64,000 bases of DNA from Phorcus lineatus (Eukaryota; Mollusca; Gastropoda; Trochida; Trochidae), in assembly GCA_921293015.1 (NCBI GenBank), contig OV121085.1:13789731-13853730 (forward strand), read 5' to 3'. A model generated the notes under the pieces. That model did not search any database. It was given only the letters and a program-made list of their open reading frames with translations, and was not told the origin of the DNA. Below, piece by piece: positions 47,126-58,540 of this stretch (the stretch's first letter is position 1; each line of letters begins with the position of its first letter). A program made the position numbers and the translations under genes.

Positions 47126-49387
47126 GTAAGATTTCATTTTATTCCCTTTAACGATACTCGGAACATCTAGTCGATTAACATATCAATTGTAGCAGTAGAA
47201 TTTCAGAATAATGATATAAGCAGAGCAATAAGCAACATGTATTGTTTAATCTTGGGAGTGAACAGTGTAGTTCATCATCTAACCCCCACTATGTTTCAAT
47301 ACCCAATCGTAATGAGGTGGTATGATACCACGAGGGCTATGCAAGCCGGAGCTTACGTACCTAATATTCCAGGAAATGAATACATAAATAAATAATAATA
47401 CAAATAAAGTTTAGCTTTCGTAAAACTTACGGAAATAACTTAGGCGATTAGAATAATAACTTTTGAAACGGCGTCGCTGATTGCACCTCTAACTTTGAAT
47501 GCATCCAATTACCGTTCTACATTTCTAGATCAAGAAACCTTCGTTACAGAGGTTGTATAAGAATTTATTACGGAGCTACCTCTGTGAGGAGAGAATGAGC
47601 AATCCCTTTCTTCCTGGTCTGTCCATTCTTTTTGCATGCTTGTCATTCATAAGTTTAATAACTGAAATAATGTTCAAAAAACGTTAAACTCCTACTCACA
47701 CACTCATGTGGACTGATGTGTGTTCGGTCTGTGCCTTATCTGCAGTTATATGTTTGACAATAAATCGTTTCAATGTTTAAAAACATTGGTAGAAAATTGT
47801 ATCATATGTCAAATGAACACAATTCTGTGTGTCTTTTCAATACATACACTGGTTATGCTATACATGCACTATTATCCCTGCACAGGCTTCAATATTGTAC
47901 TGTAGGTTTCAACAATCCTACCTTTCATAACATACACATATTGACATTTACTGTCGTTGCAGATATAAAGCCATAAAAGCAAATGTTCTATATATGGTAT
48001 ATATGGTATTTATATATAAATGATATATGGAGATTAACCAAGTGTATATCCGTTTCACTCACATCACAAATTAAGAATAAAATGTATAATTTGCTCGTCG
48101 TAGGCAAGTAAAATTCATATATCTTTATTATACGTGATATTAATGAAAGGGAACAGAACGTTATATGAATCTATAGGTAATTTTGAAAATTGACTATGAA
48201 AAGCAAAATTATGTTGTAGGGTCAAATATGTCAAACTTTTTGAATGGTGTTATTTCATAGACAAGTCGTAGTAATTTCTTTCAAGTAATATGTTTATGCT
48301 AATCAGTTAGCACAGCGACAAACACAAAAAATGTCGATATCTATGCTCGAAAACCGGACAATGCCGCAGATCAATGACTCGAACATAAGTTTGGAAACTC
48401 GGTACAGCGAGAAATATACGTTGATATTATTAAGTATTTAAGAGTCAAATATGCAATAGATAGGCGATTTTAGCCCAGTGGGTAAGTGCACTTTTTTCAA
48501 TGAATTGTTCACATCGTCATGCAAGCATGAAATTTGGCATGATTATAGTTAATACCCTTATAATTACATACAGAACGGGAGGCCTTGCTAAATTTTCTTA
48601 TTTTTAATTTTTGAGTAAAAAAGTTTTTTCTACAATTAGCTTTTTGTGAAAAATCAAATACGTACAAATCATTCATTAGAGAAATTTATAGCAGATCATT
48701 TTTAATGATAAACATAAATTTCTAGGGTACTAATTCATGCTCTTCAGCACTAAAAACTTTTATGAATGTATGAGCTGACCTAGGCGGTACGGCCCACCAT
48801 AAAACTCATTTACCAAGTACTGAACTCGATACTATCAAACAGCAAAAGATAAAAAATCAACAAATGTGTAGATAATAATTTTTTTTTAATAGAAGGAAAG
48901 TATGGCTTAACGAGGTTCCAATTTCAGTCTTTGATAGGCCTCCTCAACTTTATTTGCCGGGTAATCCCTATGGGGCACCCATTTATCAGGAGACTTAGTG
49001 TAAAGGGGGTTACCAAATGAACACACACAATTCGACTTACTAACATTGTTAAGAAAGATCTTCTTACGTGGCTTTCATTCCTATAACATGACAATAGAAA
49101 TACACTCTTCATAAACATATTTTTGGATGACAGTGACACACTACAGCTATACACAGACAGTGCATAACTTTCTTCCAAGGACCTCTCTGCGTGCTAATCT
49201 TGGGTGTGAGTCTGAAAAATTCCAAAATCATGGTCCTCCCAAGGTATTTTACATTGCGTTTGTATGCAACTTAAGGTTTTGATAAAAAGCCGTTTTATAC
49301 CGGGAAAACTCAACAGCTTAGTTGACTGTTTATCTCGATCTAAATTGCAGCTTTCTCGTCGACTTGAGCCTAAGGCCGACATGTTAC
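47126..49387. other. Downstream of LR3 exon 1, nothing recognised
   Basis: I looked for the ACYG-type lectin exon and for the transmembrane exon and found neither. No other gene is supported. Confidence 0.45.
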
Positions 49388-50005
49388 CCGACCTCGGCAA
49401 ATGCTAATATTCTATTCAAAATATTATGCTTGTATCACTGTGGTTCCATTGTGTATACAATTATTTCCAGGGAAGGGTTACATACAAGCACTTTAATTGC
49501 TATCGATGTGGCCTCCCCTCGGTAACAAGTCGCTGTATACGGGGTTTTTGGCCGAGAGGATTTTGTGTCTATGCGGGCTCCCCTTGCAATGAATTACTCT
49601 CATGTGGCCGGGTGTCTACTCGTTCGGCACTGGGCCGCTTGGTCAAGACGAGACAACAAAGATGAGGTTGTGATTTGACGATTTATTGCTGATGAATTGA
49701 TGAATCTGTTGCTGAGGTATTTATCTGTAAATGGAAAATGATGTTTCCACCTCAGCAACAGAAATTGGAGTCATAAAATATACAATCAAATAAATAATAA
49801 TTTCAACAATATATTTCATTTGGTTTAAATATCACATTCATATTGCAGGTTATATAATACACTTAATTCATATTAATGGTACAAGATAGAAATATTGCAC
49901 TTTATTAAAAGCACATGATCATTTGGATAAACTGCGCCCTTTCACCTCCAATAAATTGTTTGGCGATAATTTCAATGATTGCTACCCTCTTCGAGTAATA
50001 AATAC
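49388..50005. repeat. Dispersed repeat, long copy (pairs with 53393-53702)
   Basis: CTAATATTCTATTC, TACAATTATTTCCAGG, AACAAGTCGCTGTAT and GGGGTTTTTGGCCGAGAG, and later CGCCCTTTCACCTCCAATAA, are all shared in order with 53393-53702. About 300 central bases are present only here. That middle contains an inverted repeat TCTGTTGCTGAGGT/ACCTCAGCAACAGA (49705-49762). Its class is unknown; the ends could be LTR- or TIR-derived. Confidence 0.65.
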
Positions 50006-50450
50006 ATTAAGCAATATCTAATTGATAAGTCGCATCATAACCGAGCACATGGTCTAACGGAGGTAACTCCCCTTTCTTAAAAATGATGTCACGTGACGTT
50101 AGGGTATAAAAGCGCCTGCAATCGGTAAATGCTTCCTTTCTAGTGGCGTTCTCATCACCTGAACAATTATCGCCCATCCTCCCTCCCAATTTTCATGCTC
50201 TCGTGTATTAATACTGGCTTCTTGCTAATCAACCAAATGTAGTATTTCAGCAATTTCCTGTGTTGCCGCGTTTAACCCGTAACCTCTTAGCTGACAAGCA
50301 AGCCTTTGCCTGGCCAAGCTTTAGCACTTGTACAACATGCTTTCCCCAGAAGCGGATACTGGAACGTCGGGTCCACGCAGCCCAGGAGCTTCCATTATGC
50401 AGCGGAGACTCCAATCTCGTGTTAATGTAGCTATTTTGCTATTCTATTGT
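50006..50450 (+). promoter_or_regulatory. GC-richer block with TATA box, possible promoter or LTR relic
   Basis: TCACGTGACGTTAGGGTATAAAAGCGCC (about 50090-50117) combines an E-box CACGTG, a CRE-like TGACGTTA and TATAAAA. It is followed by noticeably GC-richer sequence than the surroundings, and it directly abuts the dispersed repeat. It could be the promoter of an LTR element or of an unseen gene. No coding exon follows that I can support. Confidence 0.35.
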
Positions 50451-53392
50451 AACAAGAAAAGCCTTTAACCTCCTCCCTGCTGGATTGTTTTTTTTCAGAG
50501 AGGACCAAAAGTATAAAATTCTAACAATTACGTCACATGGGCATACCTCGTGTAATGTTGTTCTCTACTTAATTATAATATTTGTTCATCAAAAATCAAA
50601 ATATTTCTATGAATGTTATATTTTCTTTACTAAATATTGTCATTATTTCTTTTTCATTATTCTAATAGTCTTCACAAGTAGCTTTTATATCCACTTGTCG
50701 ATGAACGAAATGAAAAAATTCACAGGTCAAGACTTTGTACTACATTTTCTAAGTCAGATTATTTCGTCAATAACCATTTTAAAAGAAATTTGTTTACACC
50801 ATTTTGTTCAGAATTAAATTTTGCACCAGAAAAAAATTAAGGTGCATGACTGGGATTTCGTTCCAGGAGGCAAGCACCTGTTATAAGCGATGTTCATTGA
50901 AATAATAGAAAATCAACGTAATTCGCAGCAATGAACATTTCTCACTGAACGATGCAATTTAATTTCGTGTTGATAATTTACCAAATAACGTATCAATCGT
51001 TAAGAAATTAACACCCAATTTTAGGAAATCTATTCATTCTATGTTCCAAACATGAGTATTTAGCATCACTTATTTCTTATTTTTTAACGTCCATCTTTCA
51101 TTGTAATAGTAAACAAGTCGGATCAAAAAGACTTGATGACCTCGTTATAACGCGCAAGTAGGCACGCTGATCACGGAGTTTATCAAGTCAAGATATCTAG
51201 AAATCACTTTCACCTTGTAAAAAATCCATTAAAAACTATAGTAAGCATACATTTTTGCAACTGAGTGTGGTAGGATTTACGTTAATTCGGTCTGAAATAG
51301 TCGTAAAATGCAATCTAACATGAGCTTACACCGCATCGATGAAACTGTCAACAAAGTCACGTGATGTTTGCGCCGATCATCAGACCTTATTTTGTTTGTT
51401 ATTTTCGCAATAATTACGTGGTATTGGGCACACAAAATCTGATTCGATGTTAGAAGTGTAATTCTCTATGATTCTTTTTAATTTTATGGATGAAATAACG
51501 CGTCTATTTATATGATACAAACAATTTGTTTGAGATGGTCCCGTTTTCAAAGTGTGTCACTGCGTGCCCTCCATTTGCAATCTCCATTGAAAATGACACC
51601 AGCGATTTTGTTTGAAAACGAATTATTTTCAATGAAAAACAAAATTCGAAACTTAAAATCGTGTACATGAAGATCTTTACAGTTGTATTCATACAAGTAT
51701 TTATTGTTTACGCGATTAATTAGGCCTAATTTGTAATTCACGATTTTAGTGAGCGAGGCAAGAGTCAAATTCGCCGCAATGCAAACTCGCCTAAAAATAT
51801 CGATCGATAAGAGTGTCACGTCATGTCCAACACGGTTCATGCATGAAATTTGAAGACAGTTATCATTTAATTTCTAGATTATCTGGTAGAAAATGTCTTC
51901 TAGTTTCATTATGTATAAAAATTAAATCAATTTGATAAAATTACTCACTGAGATTGTATTCATGACTGAATCCTGTTACGCGATCGCTTGTTGACATTAT
52001 GCAAATTAATCGGGTCAAGGGCAATGAATGAAACACTGCTGTAAAGGTAATATTACGACATAATAATTTGTTTTTGATTTATTGGGGGAACTTCACTGTT
52101 TCTCGTTTCAGTTTATGAAATTGTGTTAATTTATAAGTCCCGTTATTTTCCTCAACGAACTGTTCAAAATACAGAAAGTTATTTACGACACTGCCGTCAC
52201 GGAATGACGTGTTGACTGCATATGGCGGGAACCGTTCAATGTATTTTTTATAAACAATTGCTTATTGTGGCAGTAATTTTTATGACATTTTGGAATGATT
52301 GTGATATCTCGGAAGAAAAATCGATAAAGAATTCATTCATATGAGGTTTTTTTATTTTGAAAGAATGTGAGATCCTTAAAATCGTAAGTGAAATATGGTG
52401 ATTATTTTATGTATGTTTATCAAAAAACGATCTTTTGATCTTTTGATTTACCGACAAAGTCACATTATCTCCACAACTTTCTAACGAAGAAATATTTGCT
52501 CTCATTAAATAGAATATTCTGAACAAAATGAGACAACAACTATGTACATTTCACGCACTTGAAAATGCATCTGATCACTATGAACTTGATTGGTAAACTC
52601 ACTGTTAGGATAAAAAACGAGCACCTGCTCGTTGATTTGTGATTACAAACACGTTGACGATTTTTAATTCATCACTTCTTTATAAAATAAATTTTGAGAG
52701 TAATAATATTTTCATCATATGAAAGCCCATTGAATAGTGATTCAGTAAATGTTTACTTTTTTAGGATTAATGAGACTTTGTCACTCACTTTTGTCAAATG
52801 TATTTCGAAGGGACACATAACATTGACATGTCAATATGTTAAAGTCTGCTCGGCTCCATTCGGAGCCTGCAGCAGGGACAACTTTAAAAAAGGCTAAGTT
52901 GGAGGCACCCTTGTTAGGCTAAGAAATACTGTGAAATCATAAGGTACAAATATGATAGGATTTCTTTACGGCAAATAAGTAGATTAAGGCCATTACTAGA
53001 ACAAAAGACCTTCATTTTATGTTTTATTTAAAAAAAGTTATACAATTACTTGTTCATTGCATCAAATAATAGAATAGTGAGGCAAATTTGCAATTATAAA
53101 TAAACAGTTCTGTTTTAAACAACAGTCACCGATTTATCCCTTGGAAATGGATCTATTTTTAGAATATAGGTCACAGTTGATAGCGTCCAGCACCGCTCAA
53201 AGTGTTCAATTCTTTTGCAAATTCATATTTCTCAACTCTCAATGATTGCCAGTACAAGATATATAAGATTACTGTCTAAAGCATAGTTCACCACCTCTAT
53301 CTTTGTCTGTCATGAAGCGATAATTCACATTTTACTGCCGGTGAAGTTGTATTCTTGCGGCAGCCTCTCGGTGAAGTTGTATTCTGGCGGCA
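50451..53392. other. Intergenic, nothing recognised
   Basis: Long AT-rich stretch without supported features. A 30-base direct duplication (GGTGAAGTTGTATTCT(T/G)GCGGCAGCC) occurs at its end, about 53338-53396. Confidence 0.45.
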
Positions 53393-53702
53393 GCCCCTCG
53401 ACAAATTCTAATATTCTATTCCAACTATTCCAAATATAATGCTTTTTGTGTCACTGTGGTTCCCGTGTATACAATTATTTCCAGGTAAGGGTAACATACA
53501 AGCACTTTGCTACCGATGTGGGCTCTCTTCGATAACAAGTCGCTGTATTCGGGGTTTTTGGCCGAGAGTACTTTGTTTCTGTGCGGGCTCCCCTTTGAAT
53601 TTGAATTTCACATTTGAATAAACCGCGCCCTTTCACGTCCAATAAATTGTTTGTGGATTATTATAATGGTTGCTACTCTCTTCGGGTTATAATTTAGAAC
53701 AA
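53393..53702. repeat. Dispersed repeat, short copy
   Basis: This copy lacks the central 300 bases of 49388-50005; the outer parts align in order. The copies are about 4 kb apart in the same orientation. Confidence 0.65.
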
Positions 53703-55421
53703 TCAACAAGATGCGAGGAATTACGGTTATCTGTCCTGAGTGGATTATTGTTATAAATCCGAGCTTTAGCGACCGAAATTCCGAACTTCGAGTTGGTTAT
53801 TCTTTTTCTTACCCAAGTCAAATCTAAGAATATTTACGGTACTTAGCTTACGTTCGTGAAGTTGCAAGTAAACTTGGTCATTGCAACGAACAACGATTAT
53901 GTCACGGCGCCGAACAATGAAAATCCTTGTTATCATATAATACCTCCGTCAACTCTGGATTTATTGAGGTCATTCAATATATATAGTGTGTAGAGACTTA
54001 AAAAGAATGCCATGGTCAAGACAAATTCAAAATGTAATATTTTAAAACAAAGTGAAAACAAAGACTCAATTACTTTGAATACTGCACAAACAAGATCTAA
54101 TTTTCTAAACCACAAATTCTCAAAGACTCAAATTTTCAATACGGGAAAAAAATGATGAGGCCTTTCAATTTATAACACGCTACATGGAATTGTAATCATC
54201 GTTGCGGAAAGGTGGTACAGATAGTCTATTGGTTACACTTTACGTCATGATATAGTGTGAGTTTTCTACGAACAAATTAAGTTGCAATTTTGTAAGATTA
54301 TCAAGAAAATTATTTTCTTGCATTTTGGACCTCAGGATTGCATGAATCCTCATCAAATATGTTATTTCATCGGGGATGTATAGCGGTCATTCCGTCGCTC
54401 TGTCCTTCCATTCCTCCATACTTCCATCCTTCCGTCCGTCCTTCCGTCCGGTCAATTTACTCAAAACAACCGTTAGGTCTAGATCAACCAAACTTTGCAC
54501 ACTTGTTAACCATAAACTTGTCTATAGTTTGGACCACTTTTGAATTTTCTGGGATTAATTTTTTTTTTGTCGTTTCCATGAAAACGTCATTTTTTGGACT
54601 TTGCTATATGGTGTAAAAAGGGGACAGACTTTCTCACCTTGGTTACGATCATGGACACGATGATACTCTTGATCGAGTTCTAAAGCCATTTTGCGAAATT
54701 TTATTTTTTAAAGAGTTACTGTCGCGAACATACCATAGCACTTTATGTAAAAACGTAATGAGTTTGAGCTTATTTTAAATGAATCTTTGTTCATAAATCC
54801 TTCAACTTCTTATGTGATAGGTAAGTTAATTCATTAAATTTTAAATTCGTTTTTGAAAATGAGCAGCATTGATATAAATGAAAACATCAAACATAACACA
54901 TTGATATAAGTTGCTCCGGTTTTTGCCTTAGGTCTTAAATGTTTATTTGAGACAAAGACTATACCTTTTCTTAATGTTTTTATATATAAAAGGCCTAAGC
55001 AAATAAAACGCATGTTTATTGATGTTTTCTTCTTTCTTATCATGTGTGAATGTATGTGTATATGCTCAACTCAAAGTTGAATAAATTTCAATATTTACGT
55101 ACAATTACTATTAAACTGCATGTATGCATGTATGGTAACCCATAATGAAACAACCTTTAATGTTCGTTGCAACCTTGTATTTCTCATGATGAATACTTGT
55201 TATGTGGTGTTTTCAATGAATAATTGTATTTATAACAGTATTACCATACACCATTTGAAAGAAAGTTATACTGACATTCACATCAATCTGTGTTCGTAAG
55301 AAGATGCTACCACGAATAGCAAGCAGAAATAAAAAGTTCCTAAAAAAGCGCAAAATCTTTGTTCTCAATGCGAAAAAGTTAATTTAAGTATAAATACAAG
55401 TTAGTGTACGTATCTCTTCAA
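53703..55421. other. Intergenic, pyrimidine-rich tract at 54395-54455
   Basis: No gene recognised. CTGTCCTTCCATTCCTCC, then CCTTCCGTCCGTCCTTCCGTCC is an imperfect (TCCG/TCCT)n tract of the kind often found inside interspersed repeats. Confidence 0.4.
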
Positions 55422-56842
55422 ACGGTACGACCGCCTCTGTGTATTATGACGTTGTATATATCATTGGATAGGTAATTGTATTATCTTTCATTTGATTATA
55501 CGTACAAGGTGGTGCAAATATTCCTTGATACTCACAGAAGTTATTGTTTATCATTTTGTTTATATAGTAACGCTTTTTGTGCATTACGGTACGACCGCCT
55601 CTATGTATTATGACGTTGTATATATCATTGGATAGGTAATTGTATTATCTTTCATGTGAGTATACGTACAAGGTGGTGCAAATATTCCTTGATACTCTCA
55701 GAAGTTGTTGTTCGAAAAAGAATAGAAAAAATGAAATAAGGGATACTTAGAAACGCATTTCTGTACTTTACGGTTCGACCGCCTCTATGTATTATGATAT
55801 TGTATAGATCATTGGATAGGTAATTGTATTATCTTTCATTTTATTATACGTACAAGACGGTGCAAATATTCCTTGATATTCTCAGAAGTTGTTGTTTATG
55901 ATTTTGCTTATATAGTGACATTTTTTTGCCTTTACGGTACGACTGCCTCTATGTATTATGATATTGTATATATCATTGGATAGGTAATTACATTATCTTT
56001 CATGTGAGTATACGTACAAGGTGGTGCAAATATTTCTTGATACTCTCAGAAGTTGTTCAAAAAAGAAGAACAAAAATGAAATAAGGGATACTTAGAAACG
56101 CGTTTCTGGACTTTACGGTACGACCGCCACTATGTATTATGACGTTGTATATATCATGTGATAGGTAATTGTATTATCTTTCATTTGAGTATACGTAAAA
56201 GGTGGTGCAAATATTCCTTGATACTCTCAGAAGTTGTTCGAAAAAGAATAGAAAAAATGAAATAAGGGATACTTAGAAACGCATTTCTGTACTTTACGGT
56301 ACGACCGCCTCTATGTATTATGATATTGTATATATCATTGGATAGGTAATTGTATTATCTTTCATTTTATTATACGTACAAGACGGTGCAAATATTCCTT
56401 GATACTCTCAGAAGTTATTGTATATCATTTTCTGTCCATGGTAACGCTTTTTATGACTTTACGATACGACCGCCTCTATGTATTATGATCTTGTATATAT
56501 CATTTGATAGGTAATTGAATAATCTTTCATTTGAGTATACGTACAAGATGGTGCAAATATTCCTTGATATTCTTAGAAGTTGTTGTTTATGATTTTGCTT
56601 ATATAGTGACATTTTTGAGCCTTTACGGTACGACTGCCTCTATGTATTATGACGTTGTATATTTCATTGGATAGGTAATTACATTATCTTTCATGTGAGT
56701 ATACGTAAAAGGTGGTGCAAATATTTCTTGATACTCTCAGAAGTTGTTCAAAAAAGAAAAACAAAAATGAAATAAGGGATACTTAGAAACGCGTTTCTGG
56801 ACTTTACGGTACGACCGCCACTATGTATTATGACGTTGTATA
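55422..56842. repeat. Satellite array, monomers about 164-184 bp
   Basis: Monomers beginning ACGGTACGACCGCC start at 55422, 55586, 55770, 55934, 56115, 56296, 56461, 56635 and 56816. A conserved half (to CTCTCAGAAGTTGTT) is followed by one of two spacers. The type 1 spacer is AAAAAGAATAGAAAAAATGA and GGATACTTAGAAACGC (about 181-184 bp monomer). The type 2 spacer is GTTTATGATTTTGCTTATAT or a relative (about 164-174 bp). The types partly alternate, suggesting an older dimeric unit. Confidence 0.95.
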
Positions 56843-57084
56843 TGTTACAGTCGATGTCTAAAATCAGTCAATCTGTAGATCGACTGAAATTTTTAGTCAA
56901 TCTGTAGATTGACTGATTCACTCAGGCAATGTATAGATTGACTGAAAAAAGCAGTCAATGTACAGATTGACTGAAAAGTTAGGCTGATTTTCAGACAGAT
57001 TGACTGAAAGAATTATACTCGTTAATGAAATCACATAACGCTTCTGTTATCCTACGGAAAGTTAATTAATTCATATGGTATGCT

Positions 57085-58167
57085 TTGACAACAGATTGGC
57101 AGCCAGTTCAAACAATTATTCGATTACTTCTAAGCCAAAGATTAGTTGATATGCAGTCAATGGCAAGTGGCTCATACAGATGGATAATGGTCTACCAGGA
57201 TCATCTCACTAAATACTGTGTATTACGTCCATTAACATCCAAACGTGCTGCAGAAGTTGCCTTTCAGATGATGAACATTTTCTTGCTACTTGGAGCACCT
57301 CAGATTTTACAAAGCGACAATGGCTCCGAGTTTACGGCATCCGTTATCACAGAGCTAAAACTTTTATGGCCTGATCTTCTCATGGTACATGGTAAGCCGA
57401 GACATCCCCAGAGTCAAGGTTCAGTAGAAAGTTTGAACTGTGACGTGAAAGACATGCTTACTGCATGGCTAGGCGACAACGACTCAACAGACTGGCCTAT
57501 GGGACTTCGCTTTGTACAATTCCAAAAGAACAGCAGCTACCATTCTGGAATAAAGCAATCACCATACAAGGCCCTGTTTGGAACTGAAGCAAAAGTTGGA
57601 TTGCGTTCAAACACCCTTCCAACAGAAACACTGGAAAGAATGGTCTCTGAAGATGACCTTCTGGCAGCATACTCAGCCCCATCAGCCGAGAGAGAAGTTT
57701 CCAGTCTTGCACAAGATCTAGATGTTACAGAGAGTGAGGCCACTAGTACCATGCAACCTGATACAGCAGACCCTGAAGATGCACAGCTAAGAGTGAATCA
57801 ACAGAACATCGAGGTCCAGAGGAAAAGAGCTGCAGATGGTCAGCTTTCACAAGCTGAACGTATGGTCAAACATAGTCGTTTAGAGCATGTTGCTGGCAAT
57901 CTGGGTGACAATGTGACCATCCCTATTCCACTAGTTGATCGCGGTAAGGGGGATCCTCGCAACATAATGGGTGTCATTGTAGACAGGAACGAGGATGACC
58001 TGTATCGTGTAGCTGTCAAGGCTGGCATTCTTAAGGGATACTACAGCAGAAATCAGTTTGATCTGTGCACGCAGAAGTTGTTTACTATTGAGGACATGAA
58101 CAGGGATGTTGAAGTTGGCCTTCGTCATGCAGTACAGAATGAGTCCCGATGTGGTGGCCAGGGATAA
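57085..58167 (+). CDS. KRBA2/Ginger-like integrase, truncated, copy 1
   Basis: The open frame runs from after TAA (57067) to TAA (58165-58167). The first in-frame ATG is at 57151; upstream codons include a TTG at 57085. The core reads VDMQSM, YRWIMVYQDHLTKYCVLRPL, FLLLGAPQILQSDNGSEF, KPRHPQSQGSVES. This is a retroviral-type integrase core as in KRBA2-like proteins and Ginger transposases. The second catalytic Asp (SDNGSEF) and Glu (GSVES) are present. The first Asp, in VDLIDMQS-type motifs of relatives, falls where this protein has RLVDMQS, so it and the N-terminal zinc finger are missing. A C-terminal DNVTIPIPLVDRGKGDPRNI domain typical of the family follows. Activity is unlikely. Confidence 0.85.
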   Translation: MTTDWQPVQTIIRLLLSQRLVDMQSMASGSYRWIMVYQDHLTKYCVLRPLTSKRAAEVAFQMMNIFLLLGAPQILQSDNGSEFTASVITELKLLWPDLLMVHGKPRHPQSQGSVESLNCDVKDMLTAWLGDNDSTDWPMGLRFVQFQKNSSYHSGIKQSPYKALFGTEAKVGLRSNTLPTETLERMVSEDDLLAAYSAPSAEREVSSLAQDLDVTESEATSTMQPDTADPEDAQLRVNQQNIEVQRKRAADGQLSQAERMVKHSRLEHVAGNLGDNVTIPIPLVDRGKGDPRNIMGVIVDRNEDDLYRVAVKAGILKGYYSRNQFDLCTQKLFTIEDMNRDVEVGLRHAVQNESRCGGQG

Positions 58168-58290
58168 TCTAAATGCAACTGTGCAGCAAATCGCAAACAA
58201 TGTCAGACCAACAGATGCAAATGTTTCAAGTCAGGTGTGAAGTGCAACAGCAGGTGTCACTCCAGCATCACATGTCCAAACAAAAATTGA
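58168..58290 (+). pseudogene. Cys-rich CXC-like tail behind the stop codon, copy 1
   Basis: Directly after TAA the same frame stays open for 40 codons: SKCNCAANRKQCQTNRCKCF, then KSGVKCNSRCHSSITC, ending at TGA 58288-58290. The C-x-C spacing resembles the CXC (tesmin/TSO1-like) tails of KRBA2-like integrases, so the TAA at 58165-58167 is a nonsense mutation or a readthrough site. Confidence 0.75.
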
Positions 58291-58540
58291 AATAATCCAT
58301 GATATGTCAATAAAACTATGAGCATATACATTACTGTTTGTTATTGTTTTAAACCATTATTGAGCATAATTCATTTCAGTCAATCTGTCTGAAAATCAGC
58401 CTAAATTTTCAGTCAATCTGTACATTGACTGCTTTTTTCAGTCAATCTATACATTGCCTGAGTGAATCAGTCAATCTACAGATTGACTAAAAATTTCAGT
58501 CGATCTACAGATTGACTGATTTTAGACATTGACTGTAACA

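Larger units (their letters stand above)
56843..58540 (+). mobile_element. Ginger-type DNA transposon, copy 1
   Basis: 167-bp terminal inverted repeats (56843-57009 and 58374-58540) begin TGTTACAGTC and end GACTGTAACA, fitting the TGTNR termini of Ginger elements. The target is TATA, duplicated (4 bp). Each TIR is a chain of near-palindromes around CAGTCAATCT...AGATTGACTG. Inside are one integrase-like frame, a Cys-rich tail behind a stop, and AATAAA at 58309-58314. There is no reverse transcriptase and no LTR, so it is a cut-and-paste type element, apparently 5'-truncated in its gene. Confidence 0.9.

Noticed and set aside
55770-55785. GGTTCGACC in the satellite as a pol III B box
   Set aside because: Other monomers read GGTACGACC, so the match is a single variant and no A box precedes it.
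57497-58200. Minus-strand open frames inside the transposon copies
   Set aside because: Shadows of the well-supported plus-strand integrase frame, repeated at the same offset in all copies.
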